Assembly: GCA_013697465.1 (NCBI GenBank)
Contig: JACCWU010000254.1
Location: forward strand, 1 to 11,170
Reading direction: 5' to 3'
DNA length: 11,170 nucleotides
DNA from: Actinomycetota bacterium
Lineage (GTDB): Bacteria; Actinomycetota; Thermoleophilia; Gaiellales; Gaiellaceae
Positions 1-7,055 of the stretch are shown here, one piece after another. Position 1 is the first letter of the stretch, and every line of letters starts with the position of its first letter. Under the pieces are notes generated by a model. It was not told where the DNA came from. It worked only from the letters and a program-made list of their open reading frames with translations, and did not search any database. The translations under genes and the position numbers were made by a program.

Positions 1-999
1 CGCCTGGAGCGTCGGCTTCGCATCCCCGACGAGGCCGAGAGCGGGGAAGTTGACGGCTATCCGCTCCGGTGCCGCGTCGAGCTGGATGAGCGTGCCGTCG
101 AACTGCTCGAGGCTGTCCGTGAACTCGTAACCGAGCCATGAGCCGACGCTCAGAAGCACGTCGGCCCCTGCGACGAGCTCACGGGGACCCGCGTCGTCCC
201 AAGCGCTGCCGAGCGCAAGCGGGTGGCGCTCGGGAAAGACGCCTTTCCCCGTGTAGGTGGTCGCGACCGGAGCATCGAGCCGAGTGGCGAGCTCCACCAG
301 CTCCGAGGTCGCACCCGAGCGAACCGCGCCGCCCCCCGCCACGATCAGCGGACGCTCGGCCGCCGCGAGCAGTGCGGCAGCGCGCTCGAGCTCGGCCTCC
401 GCGGGCAGCGGAAGCCGCGCCGGAGCTCCGTCGAGCTCGGCGGCGGGAGACCTCTCCGGCGCGGCCGCGTGCAGGACGTCGAAGGGGACCTCGACGTAGA
501 CGGGTCCCTGCGGTGGCGTCGCAGCACGGCGCCAGGCCTCCCCGAGCACATTCCGGATCTCGTCGGTCGAGCGCGCCCGCCCGGTCCACTTCACGAGCGG
601 AGCGAACGACGCTGTCTGGTCGGGCGTCTCGTGGAGGAGACCTCGTCCCTGGCCAATGGCGTCCGAGGCGATCTGGGTCGCGATTACGACGACGGGGACG
701 AACGCCGTGAACGCCTCCATGAGCGGCGCGAGCGTCATGAACGCGCCGGGGCCGGTCGAGACGACGAGAGGGGTCGGCCGGCCCGTGACTCGCGCGTATC
801 CGTCCGCGGCGAAGCCCGCGTTGAGCTCCTGCCGAAAGCCGAGCACGCGCAGATCCGTCTCGCGCAGCCCTTCCCAGATCGGAAGCGCGTGCACCCCGGG
901 AAGCCCGAACACGACGTCCGCGCCGAGCGCACCCAAGCTGTCCGCGACGACGTGCCCGCCGATCCGGGTTCGAGCCCGCGTCTCCACGATGCGAACCAT
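1..999 (-). CDS. TPP-dependent enzyme, acetolactate synthase-like (N-terminal 333 residues; 3' end outside window)
   Basis: Read leftwards from the ATG at 999-997, the frame stays open for 333 codons to the window edge, so the C-terminal part is missing. The visible part covers the N-terminal pyrimidine-binding domain (about residues 8-175) and most of the central domain (about 190-333). The stretch around residues 54-73 has the family pattern R-Q-E-x-x-A followed by A-D-G-Y-A-R. E58 is the expected catalytic glutamate that activates the TPP aminopyrimidine ring. Further family marks are the STGPG turn near residue 80, the QGPVYVEVP segment near residue 160 and TTYTGKG near residue 250. Known members are acetolactate synthase, benzoylformate decarboxylase and other 2-oxo-acid decarboxylases or ligases. 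The PP-domain that binds the TPP diphosphate would lie outside the window, so substrate cannot be assigned. No acetolactate synthase regulatory subunit is visible, and the neighbours are catabolic, so a 2-oxo-acid decarboxylase is a fair alternative. Only 13 bp separate its start from the divergent aminotransferase. Confidence 0.88.
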   Translation of the reverse strand, partial: MVRIVETRARTRIGGHVVADSLGALGADVVFGLPGVHALPIWEGLRETDLRVLGFRQELNAGFAADGYARVTGRPTPLVVSTGPGAFMTLAPLMEAFTAFVPVVVIATQIASDAIGQGRGLLHETPDQTASFAPLVKWTGRARSTDEIRNVLGEAWRRAATPPQGPVYVEVPFDVLHAAAPERSPAAELDGAPARLPLPAEAELERAAALLAAAERPLIVAGGGAVRSGATSELVELATRLDAPVATTYTGKGVFPERHPLALGSAWDDAGPRELVAGADVLLSVGSWLGYEFTDSLEQFDGTLIQLDAAPERIAVNFPALGLVGDAKPTLQA

Positions 1000-1012
1000 A
1001 GAGTTGTCGCGC

Positions 1013-2125
1013 GTGACCGACTGGAGCAAGATCGTCGTCCCCGCGCTCTCCGAGCTCGATCCGTTCGCTCTCGGGGAGACGATCTCGGACGTGCAGGCGC
1101 GTTACGGCCTCGAGGAGGTCGTGAAGCTGAACTGGAACGAGAACCTGTTCGGTCCGCTTCCCGGGGTGGTCGAGGCTGCGCGCGACGAGCTCGAGAACCT
1201 CTCGCTGTACCCGGAGCTGGTGAACAGCGCGTTCAGCGAGGAGGTTGCGCAGTACGCGGGCACGGTGCCGGGGCGTATCGTCCCCGCCCACGGCACGCTC
1301 GCGCTGATCGGAGTGTTGGCGAGCGCGTTCCTGCGGCCGGGCGACCATGTCGTCGTGCCGGCCCGGACGTACGGGCTGTACGCGCAGCTCTCGGCAGTGC
1401 GCGGCGCGACGATCGAGCGTGTCCCGCTGAGCGAGCTCGCCCTCGACCTCGATGCCATGGCGAGCGCCGCGCGTGAGACGAGCGCGAAGATCGTCTGGAT
1501 CTGCGATCCGAACAACCCGACGGGCTGGGTGATCGGCGGCGAGGAGTGGGAGAGCTTCCTCGACGCTCTGCCGGTCGGCTGCGTCGCGATCGCGGACGAA
1601 GCGTACGTCGACTATCTCCCTGCCGACCGCCGGGTGCGCCGTGAGCTGGACGTGGAGAACGGGCGCTCGGTGGTGGTGCTACGCAGCTTTTCCAAGTTCT
1701 TCGGGCTGGCCGGGCTTCGGCTCGGCTATGCGATCGTCGACGAAGCTCTCGCCTCGTACCTCGGCCTCGTGGAGGAGCCCTTCAACGTGAACTGCGCCGG
1801 CCTCGCCGCTGGGCGCGCGTGCCTTCGCGCCGGAGACGCAGCCGAAGCGCGGCGCGCCGAGATCGCGGAGGCGAGGGAGACGCTCTCCTCGGGGCTTCGC
1901 GAAGCCGGTGTCGAGCCGCTGCCGTCTGCGGCCAACTTCGTGCTCGCTCGAGTGGACGTCGACGACACGAACCTTGCGGACGGGCTCGCCGCGCGCGGCC
2001 TCCTGATCCGGCCGGGGTCAGACTTCGGCCTGCCCGGATACGTGCGAATTACCGTCGGGCCCAGCCCGCTGATGCGCCGCGTCACCGGCGAGCTCGGCGA
2101 GGTCTGCGCCGCACTCCGCGGTTGA
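1013..2125 (+). CDS. HisC-like PLP-dependent aminotransferase (fold type I)
   Basis: From GTG 1013 this gives 370 residues, the usual length for histidinol-phosphate aminotransferase relatives. Visible marks are WNENLFGP (41-48), the HGTLALIG segment (93-100) that opens the PLP-phosphate pocket, DPNNPTG (165-171), DEAYVDY (195-201), SFSK with the PLP-binding lysine K228, the GLRLGY arginine R236, and R345 in YVRITVG, the usual ligand of the substrate carboxylate. The reaction would be reversible transamination between an amino acid or amino alcohol phosphate and 2-oxoglutarate. No other histidine-biosynthesis gene is nearby and the gene heads a catabolic-looking operon, so the true substrate is probably not histidinol phosphate (inference). 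The start is uncertain: ATG 989 in the same frame would overlap the divergent TPP gene by 11 bp and add 8 residues. GTG 1013 avoids the overlap and fits the family N-terminus. The next gene starts 8 bp after its stop. Confidence 0.9.
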   Translation: MTDWSKIVVPALSELDPFALGETISDVQARYGLEEVVKLNWNENLFGPLPGVVEAARDELENLSLYPELVNSAFSEEVAQYAGTVPGRIVPAHGTLALIGVLASAFLRPGDHVVVPARTYGLYAQLSAVRGATIERVPLSELALDLDAMASAARETSAKIVWICDPNNPTGWVIGGEEWESFLDALPVGCVAIADEAYVDYLPADRRVRRELDVENGRSVVVLRSFSKFFGLAGLRLGYAIVDEALASYLGLVEEPFNVNCAGLAAGRACLRAGDAAEARRAEIAEARETLSSGLREAGVEPLPSAANFVLARVDVDDTNLADGLAARGLLIRPGSDFGLPGYVRITVGPSPLMRRVTGELGEVCAALRG

Positions 2126-2133
2126 GCGGGCGC

Positions 2134-3072
2134 ATGGCGCGCGTCCTCTGCGACCCGTCGGTTCCACTCGAGCACGTCCGAGACGTCCTCGCTGCGTCGG
2201 AGGCCGTCGTCGAAACGTCCGTGCCACCGTGGTCGGGCGAGGACGTCGTCGCACTCGTGTCCTTCGAGCCTGTGACCGCCGGCGATCTCGGGCGCTTGCC
2301 TGGACTCCGCGTTGTCGCCGCTCCCAGCGTGGGCTTCGACCACGTCGACCTCGAGGCGGCGACTCGCCTCGGGATCTGGGTCTGTCACGTGCCGGACTAC
2401 TGCATCGAGGAGATGGCCGACCACGCGCTCGCGCTCCTTCTCTCGCTCGTGCGCGGCGTGGTCGAGCTCGACCGGAGCGTCCGTAGCGGAGCCTGGGATT
2501 CGAAGGCGGCGGGCAGTCTTCGGCGTGTGTCGGACGTGCGGCTCGGGGTGATCGGCTTCGGGCGGATCGGGCGTGAGCTCGCTGCTCGAGCGCGGGCGCT
2601 AGGGATGGAGGTGTGTGCGCACGACCCGTTCCTCTCCGACGAGGAGATCTCCGCCGGGGGCGTGCAAGCGGCGGCCCTGGACGACTTGCTCCGCACGTCC
2701 ACTGCCATCTCCATCCATGCCCCGCTCACACCCGAGACGCGAGGGCTCATCGGCTCGCGCGAGCTCGCGCTCTTGCCCGCCGGCGCCTACGTCGTCAACG
2801 TCTCGCGGGCGGGGCTCGTGGACACGGGCGAGCTGCTGCAAGCGCTCGAGAGCGGGCACCTCGGCGGGGTCGCCCTCGATGTCCTCGACGTCGAGCCGCC
2901 CTCTGAGCGAGCGAAGGCGCCGAGCGCGCCACGACTCGTCGTCACTCCGCATGCGGGGTGGTACAGCGAGCGGGCGGAGGAGGAGGCGCACCGCCGCGCG
3001 GCCGAGTCGGTGCTCGACGTGCTCGAAGGCCGCCGCCCGCGGGACGCCGTGAATGAGGCCGGCGGCTGCTAG
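2134..3072 (+). CDS. D-2-hydroxyacid dehydrogenase, CtBP/phosphoglycerate-dehydrogenase-like
   Basis: The 312-residue product is a D-isomer-specific 2-hydroxyacid dehydrogenase, which reduces a 2-oxo acid to the D-hydroxy acid, or the reverse, with NAD(H). The split catalytic domain (1-95 and about 285-312) flanks a Rossmann domain. The dinucleotide loop is GFGRIG (141-146), with D164 (AHDP) at the end of the next strand favouring NAD over NADP. The catalytic triad is intact: R225 in VNVSRAGLVD, E254 in LDVLDVEPP and H273 in TPHAGW. VGFDHVD (67-72 region) and the closing GRRPRDAVN are typical of the bacterial CtBP-like branch. There is no C-terminal ACT domain, so serine biosynthesis is unlikely. 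ATG 2134 gives a normal length; the frame stays open far upstream, but only inside the aminotransferase gene. It lies 8 bp after the aminotransferase and 11 bp before the sulfatase, so it is co-transcribed. The substrate is not predictable from sequence alone. Confidence 0.92.
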   Translation: MARVLCDPSVPLEHVRDVLAASEAVVETSVPPWSGEDVVALVSFEPVTAGDLGRLPGLRVVAAPSVGFDHVDLEAATRLGIWVCHVPDYCIEEMADHALALLLSLVRGVVELDRSVRSGAWDSKAAGSLRRVSDVRLGVIGFGRIGRELAARARALGMEVCAHDPFLSDEEISAGGVQAAALDDLLRTSTAISIHAPLTPETRGLIGSRELALLPAGAYVVNVSRAGLVDTGELLQALESGHLGGVALDVLDVEPPSERAKAPSAPRLVVTPHAGWYSERAEEEAHRRAAESVLDVLEGRRPRDAVNEAGGC

Positions 3073-3083
3073 CGTCGCGCGCG

Positions 3084-4616
3084 ATGCGCGACCGGCCGCA
3101 CATCCTCGTCTTGATGGTCGATCAGCTCTCCGCGCTCTTCCTCCGCGCGTACGGCCACGCCGTCACGAAGACGCCGGCGATCGACGGTCTCGCGCAAGAC
3201 GGCGTCGTCTTCGAGAACGCGTACACGCCGAGCCCGCTGTGCGCGCCGTCGCGGGCGTCCTTCATGACTGGGCTGCTGCCGACCCGGACTGGCGTGTACG
3301 ACAACTCGGCCGAGTTCGCCTCCTCCATCCCGACCTTCGCGCACTACCTCCGGCTCGAGGGCTACCGAACCTGCCTGAGCGGGAAGATGCACTTCGTCGG
3401 CCCAGACCAGCTGCACGGATTCGAGGAGCGGCTCACGACCGATGTCTACCCCGGCGACTTTGGCTGGACCCCCGACTGGAGCCGGCCCGGCGAGCGCGTC
3501 GACTGGTGGTACCACAACATGACGTCCGTCAAGCAGGCTGGGATCGCCGAGGTGACGAACCAGCTCGAGTACGACGACGAGGTCGCCTTCCACGCCGTCC
3601 GCCGGCTGTACGACTACGCGCGTTACGAAGGCGACGACCCGCTTCTGCTCTGCGTCTCGTTCAGCCATCCTCACGATCCGTACGTCGCACGTCAGCGCCA
3701 CTGGGATCTCTACACGGACGACGAGATCGACCTGCCCGCCGCACCGGCGCTGCCCCAGGAGCAACTCGACGCGCACAGCCGCCGCCTCTGGACCGACTGC
3801 GCGATCTGCGACACGGAGATCACCGAGAAGGACATCCGTGCGTCACGGCACGGCTACTACGCAAGCCTCTCGTACGTCGACGAGCGGATCGGAGAGGTGC
3901 TCGCGGCACTCGGCGCGTGCGCGCTCTCAGGCGACACGGTGGTGATCTTCACGTCCGACCACGGCGACTTCCTCGGAGAGCACGGGCTCTTCTACAAGAT
4001 GTCGTTCCGCGAGCATTCCGCGCGCGTGCCCTTGATCGTCCATGCACCCGGACGCTTTGGCGCGCGTCGCGTGCGCGAGCCGGTGTCGCTTGCGGATCTG
4101 ACTCCCACGCTCGCCGACCTCGCCCGCCCTGGTCTTTCCGACGAGCTCGCACTCCCCGTGGACGGGCGAAGCCTCGTCCCGCTGCTCGAGGGCGCCGCCG
4201 AGAACGTGAATGCGACCGTCGCCGGCGAGTACCTCGCGGAGAGCGCGCTCGCGCCGATGGTCATGCTCCGGCGGGACCGCTGGAAGCTCATCCACACGCC
4301 GAGCGATCCCGATCAGCTCTTCGACCTGGAGAGCGATCCGCTGGAGCTCGTCAACCTCGCCGACTCCACCGAGCACGCCTCGGTGCTGCGCGAGCTGCGC
4401 GAGGAGGTCGCAAGACGCTGGGACCTGGATGCGATCGAGCGTGACGTCCGCCAGAGCCAGCGCGCGCGACTCGCGGTCTTCCGCGCTCTCCAGCAGGGTG
4501 CGACGTACCCGTGGGACTTCCAGCCCTCGCGCGCCGCGTCCAAGCAGTACACGCGGAACACGATGGACGTCGCAGTGCGCGACCAGCAGTCACGGTTCCC
4601 ACCACCGACGCCGTGA
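3084..4616 (+). CDS. betC: Choline-sulfatase (BetC family, type I sulfatase)
   Basis: The 510-residue product matches BetC along its whole length, including the C-terminal choline-sulfatase tail. Type I sulfatases hydrolyse sulfate esters with a formylglycine made from a cysteine; BetC converts choline-O-sulfate to choline and sulfate in the cytoplasm. The signature is C53-A-P-S-R57, so C53 is the residue to be converted. D13 and Q14 (MVDQL), and D292 and H293 (TSDHGD), are the metal-site residues, and K101 with H103 (GKMHFVGPDQLHGFEE) form the active-site cluster. W128 (FGWTPDW) sits where BetC, as I recall, has the tryptophan that packs on the quaternary ammonium. Residues 474-507, with YPWDFQPSR and QYTRN, form the BetC-specific tail that closes the neighbouring subunit's active site. 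No signal peptide is visible. No formylglycine-generating enzyme or transporter is in the window. BetA, BetB and BetI, usual partners in proteobacteria, are also missing. Its stop overlaps the next start as GTGA. Confidence 0.93.
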   Translation: MRDRPHILVLMVDQLSALFLRAYGHAVTKTPAIDGLAQDGVVFENAYTPSPLCAPSRASFMTGLLPTRTGVYDNSAEFASSIPTFAHYLRLEGYRTCLSGKMHFVGPDQLHGFEERLTTDVYPGDFGWTPDWSRPGERVDWWYHNMTSVKQAGIAEVTNQLEYDDEVAFHAVRRLYDYARYEGDDPLLLCVSFSHPHDPYVARQRHWDLYTDDEIDLPAAPALPQEQLDAHSRRLWTDCAICDTEITEKDIRASRHGYYASLSYVDERIGEVLAALGACALSGDTVVIFTSDHGDFLGEHGLFYKMSFREHSARVPLIVHAPGRFGARRVREPVSLADLTPTLADLARPGLSDELALPVDGRSLVPLLEGAAENVNATVAGEYLAESALAPMVMLRRDRWKLIHTPSDPDQLFDLESDPLELVNLADSTEHASVLRELREEVARRWDLDAIERDVRQSQRARLAVFRALQQGATYPWDFQPSRAASKQYTRNTMDVAVRDQQSRFPPPTP

Positions 4617-5698
4617 GAGCGGCCGTCTGCCGCGCTTTCGGGAGCCCACTCCAGATCGAGGACCTGCAGCTGGATCCACCGCAGGCAGGCGAGGTGAAGA
4701 TCACCGTCGCCGCGTGCGCGATCTGCCATAGCGACATCCACCTCGCCGACGGCGCCTGGGGCGGGACCCTGCCGGCGGTCTACGGGCACGAGGCGGCCGG
4801 CGTCGTCGAAGAGGTCGGCCCCGACGTGGGGCGAGTCCGTCCCGGCGACCGCGTCGTCGTCAGTCTCCTCCGCTCCTGCGGCAGCTGCTTCTTCTGCACT
4901 CGTGACGAGCCGCATCTCTGCGAGGGCGAGTTCCCCGCCGATCGCGCGGGCAGGCTCCACACGCGGGACGGTGAGCCGGTCGTGCAGGCGATGCACACGG
5001 GTGCCTTCGCCGAGGCGATCGTTGCCCACGAGTCCCAGGTCGCCGTCGTCCCGCAGTCGCTGCCGTACGACGTCGCGTCGCTTCTCGGCTGCAGCGTCGT
5101 CACGGGACTCGGGGCCGTCCTCGACCGGGCGGGGGTGCCGGAGGGCTCGAGCGTGGTCGTCGTGGGTACCGGAGGCGTCGGACTGAACTGCGTGCAAGGC
5201 GCAGTAATCAGTGCCGCCGAGCCGATCTTCGCGTCGGACATCTCGCCGGCGAAGCGCGACGCTGCCCTGCTCTTCGGCGCGACTCACGCCGTCGACCCGG
5301 CTTCCGGCGACCTTGCCGCCCAGGTACGCGCCCTCACCGGCGGGCGCGGCGCGGACTACGTGTTCGTCACCGTCGGCCGCGCGGACGCGATCGAGCAGGG
5401 CCTCACCTCCGTGCGCCGCGGCGGCACGCTCGTCGTCGTGGGGATGCCGCCCGCGGGAGAGTCGTTCGGCGTCGTCGCCGTCGACCTGGTCCACGACGAC
5501 GTGCGCATCCTGGGGAGCAAGATGGGTTCCACCCGATTCGAGACCGCAGTCCCTCGAATCGTCGAGCTCTACGAGGAAGGGCGACTGAAGCTCGACGAGC
5601 TGATCACCGCCAGCTTCCCGCTCGAGGAGATCAACGAGGCGATCGCGGCAGCCCGGGACGGCGACACGCGACGGAACGTGATCGTCTTCGACGCGTGA
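4613..5698 (+). CDS. Zinc-dependent alcohol dehydrogenase (medium-chain, class III-like)
   Basis: The 361-residue product starts at GTG 4613, whose last bases form the sulfatase stop (GTGA), which implies translational coupling. It is a medium-chain dehydrogenase that interconverts an alcohol and an aldehyde or ketone with NAD(H). Catalytic zinc ligands are C38 (ICHSD), H59 (GHEAAG, followed by E60) and C160 (LLGCSVVTG). The structural zinc lobe has C89, C92, C95 and C103 in the classic Cx2Cx2Cx7C spacing. The dinucleotide loop is GTGGVG (185-190), and an aspartate in FASDIS after the second strand points to NAD. The middle segment (RAGRLHTRDGEPV) resembles class III and mycothiol- or NDMA-dependent dehydrogenases. 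Tight coupling to the sulfatase suggests that it oxidises the alcohol released by desulfation, but choline oxidation by such enzymes is not established, so this is inference. Formaldehyde oxidation after demethylation is another possibility. The next gene overlaps by GTGA. Confidence 0.92.
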   Translation: MRAAVCRAFGSPLQIEDLQLDPPQAGEVKITVAACAICHSDIHLADGAWGGTLPAVYGHEAAGVVEEVGPDVGRVRPGDRVVVSLLRSCGSCFFCTRDEPHLCEGEFPADRAGRLHTRDGEPVVQAMHTGAFAEAIVAHESQVAVVPQSLPYDVASLLGCSVVTGLGAVLDRAGVPEGSSVVVVGTGGVGLNCVQGAVISAAEPIFASDISPAKRDAALLFGATHAVDPASGDLAAQVRALTGGRGADYVFVTVGRADAIEQGLTSVRRGGTLVVVGMPPAGESFGVVAVDLVHDDVRILGSKMGSTRFETAVPRIVELYEEGRLKLDELITASFPLEEINEAIAAARDGDTRRNVIVFDA

Positions 5699-6794
5699 AG
5701 ATCGCCAGCGTCGAAAGCTTCGGCAATGCGGATGTCGCACTCGTTCGCGTGCGTACGGACGACGGCGCGGAGGGCTGGGGCCAGGTCGCTCCGTATCACG
5801 CGGACATCACCGCACACGTCCTGCATCGCCAGATCGCGCCGCACGCGCTCGGTCGCGATGCCGCGGATATCGAATCTCTCGCCGACCGGATCCCCGAACT
5901 CGAGCACAAGTTCCCGGGCTCGCACCTCTACCGCGCGCTCGCCGGTTTCGACACGGCGCTCTGGGACCTGCGCGGCAAGGTCCAGGGCAAGAGCGTCTCC
6001 AGCCTCCTCGGCGGAGACGCTCGCCGCTTTCGTGCCTACGCGTCGAGCATTCGGCGCGACATCACGCCCGAGCACGAGGCCGCGCGGCTCGTCGGTCTGC
6101 GCGAGCTCCACAGCTTCGACGCCTTCAAGGTGCGAATCGGCAAGGAGTGCGGCCACGACGAGGACGAGTGGCCCGGCCGCACGCAAGCGGTGATCGAGAC
6201 AGTGCGTGGCGCGCTCGGTGACGACGCCGCGCTGCTCGTCGACGCCAACAGCTGCTACACGCCGGCCAAGGCGATCGAGGTCGGCCGGATGCTCGAGCAG
6301 CACGGCGTTACGCACTTCGAGGAGCCGTGCCCGTACTGGGAGCTCGAGTGGACACGCGAGGTGACGCACGCGCTGCAGCTCGACGTGGCGGGCGGGGAGC
6401 AGGACTGGGACCCGCGCGTCTGGCGGACGATGGTCGAGACCAGAGCCGTCGACGTCGTGCAGCCCGACGTCTGCTACGTCGGCGGTTTCACGAGGGCGCT
6501 GCGGGTGGCGTCGCTGGCGGAAGCGGAAGGCCTGCCGTGCACGCCCCACTCGGCGAACCACTCACTAGTGCTCGTCTTCGCACTGCACCTGCAGGCGGCA
6601 ATTGGGAACCCCGGGCCCTACGTCGAATTCTCGATCGAGCCGGACGCTGACTACCCGTGGCAGGTCGGGATGTACGAGCCGCGGCCGGAGGTCGTCGAGG
6701 GGAAGGTCGCCCTCCCCGAGGGCCCGGGCTGGGGAGTCGAGTCTCATCCGAGTGGCTCGCGCGCACCGAGCACAGGATCAGCCGGCTCGACTGA
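5695..6794 (+). CDS. Mandelate racemase-type enolase-superfamily enzyme, C-terminus broken by an apparent 1-base deletion
   Basis: Starting at GTG 5695 (GTGA overlap with the dehydrogenase), this is a mandelate racemase/muconate lactonizing enzyme relative: capping domain about 1-115, then a TIM-like barrel. Metal ligands are D183 (LVDANS), E209 (FEEP) and E235 (GGEQD). The Asp-His dyad is D258 (QPDVCYVGG) with H285 (TPHSANHS), and E311 (YVEF) matches the racemase glutamate. These place it in the racemase/acid-sugar dehydratase subgroup. The first acid-base motif is K145-V-R147, with arginine where mandelate racemase has its second lysine. Such enzymes abstract the proton alpha to a carboxylate to racemise or dehydrate. 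In the sequence as given, frame is kept to P352 (6748-6750). The usual ending then appears one base off: EWLARTEHRISRLD, with TGA at 6792-6794. Restoring one base near 6750 gives a normal 366-residue protein. Unrepaired, the frame runs on to 7116 as a 473-residue fusion. Confidence 0.88.
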
Positions 6795-6801
6795 GGTCGA
6801 C

Positions 6802-7031
6802 GGCTTCACCTCCGGCGTTCACATGCAGCCTCCGGAGACGGCGACGACCGTGCGTGTCGAGGGCGGAACGACGCTAACCACCGACGGCCCGTTCGCAGAG
6901 ATCAAGGAAGCGATCGGCGGTTACTGCTTCTCCGAGGCGAACGACCTCGATGCTGCGGTCGAGCTGGCCTCGCGAATCCCGGCGGCCAGCATGGGCGGCG
7001 CGGCGAGGTGCGCCCGCTCGTGGAGCGGTAG
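6802..7031 (+). pseudogene. YCII/DGPF-domain protein relic, 5'-truncated and frameshifted
   Basis: Residues encoded from about 6802 give GVHMQPPETATTVRVEGG, then TTDGPFAEIKEAIGGY and DLDAAVELASRIP. These are hallmark motifs of the YCII-related DGPF family of small (about 110-125 residue) proteins, often found beside ECF sigma factors. The first 45 or so residues of the domain are absent: the relic begins immediately after the natural stop of the enolase-superfamily gene, with no room for an N-terminus. The expected family ending VEVRPLVER with a TAG stop is present at 7005-7031, but one base out of frame, so a base appears missing at about 7003-7005. A short ORF could begin at ATG 6823, but nothing like a ribosome binding site precedes it, and it would keep only part of the fold. 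I read it as a decayed gene that the frameshift upstream fuses by chance to the racemase-like frame. No sigma factor is present in the window. Confidence 0.75.
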
Positions 7032-7055
7032 CGGAACGCCCGCCAGCCGCCCCGG

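Noticed and set aside
656..1012. Upstream extension of the aminotransferase frame
   Set aside because: It lies antisense over the TPP gene and encodes low-complexity Ser/Thr/Pro-rich sequence unlike any aminotransferase N-terminus.
179..1348. Long leftward open frame over the TPP gene and the aminotransferase start
   Set aside because: Its translation is arginine-rich with no family motifs, while another frame on the same strand gives a clean TPP-enzyme sequence. Such shadow frames are common in GC-rich coding DNA.
1013..2125. Assignment of the aminotransferase as the biosynthetic hisC
   Set aside because: No other his gene is present and the operon is catabolic in style. HisC-like sequences cover several substrates, so no gene symbol was given.
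4613..5698. Calling the zinc dehydrogenase a choline or betaine-aldehyde dehydrogenase
   Set aside because: Known choline dehydrogenase is a GMC flavoprotein and betaine-aldehyde dehydrogenase an aldehyde dehydrogenase. This protein belongs to neither family, and adjacency to BetC is not enough.
6745..6760. Programmed -1 ribosomal frameshifting at the end of the enolase-superfamily gene
   Set aside because: There is no slippery heptamer of the X-XXY-YYZ type and no evident stimulatory pseudoknot. A second unrelated 1-base loss follows nearby, favouring decay or error.
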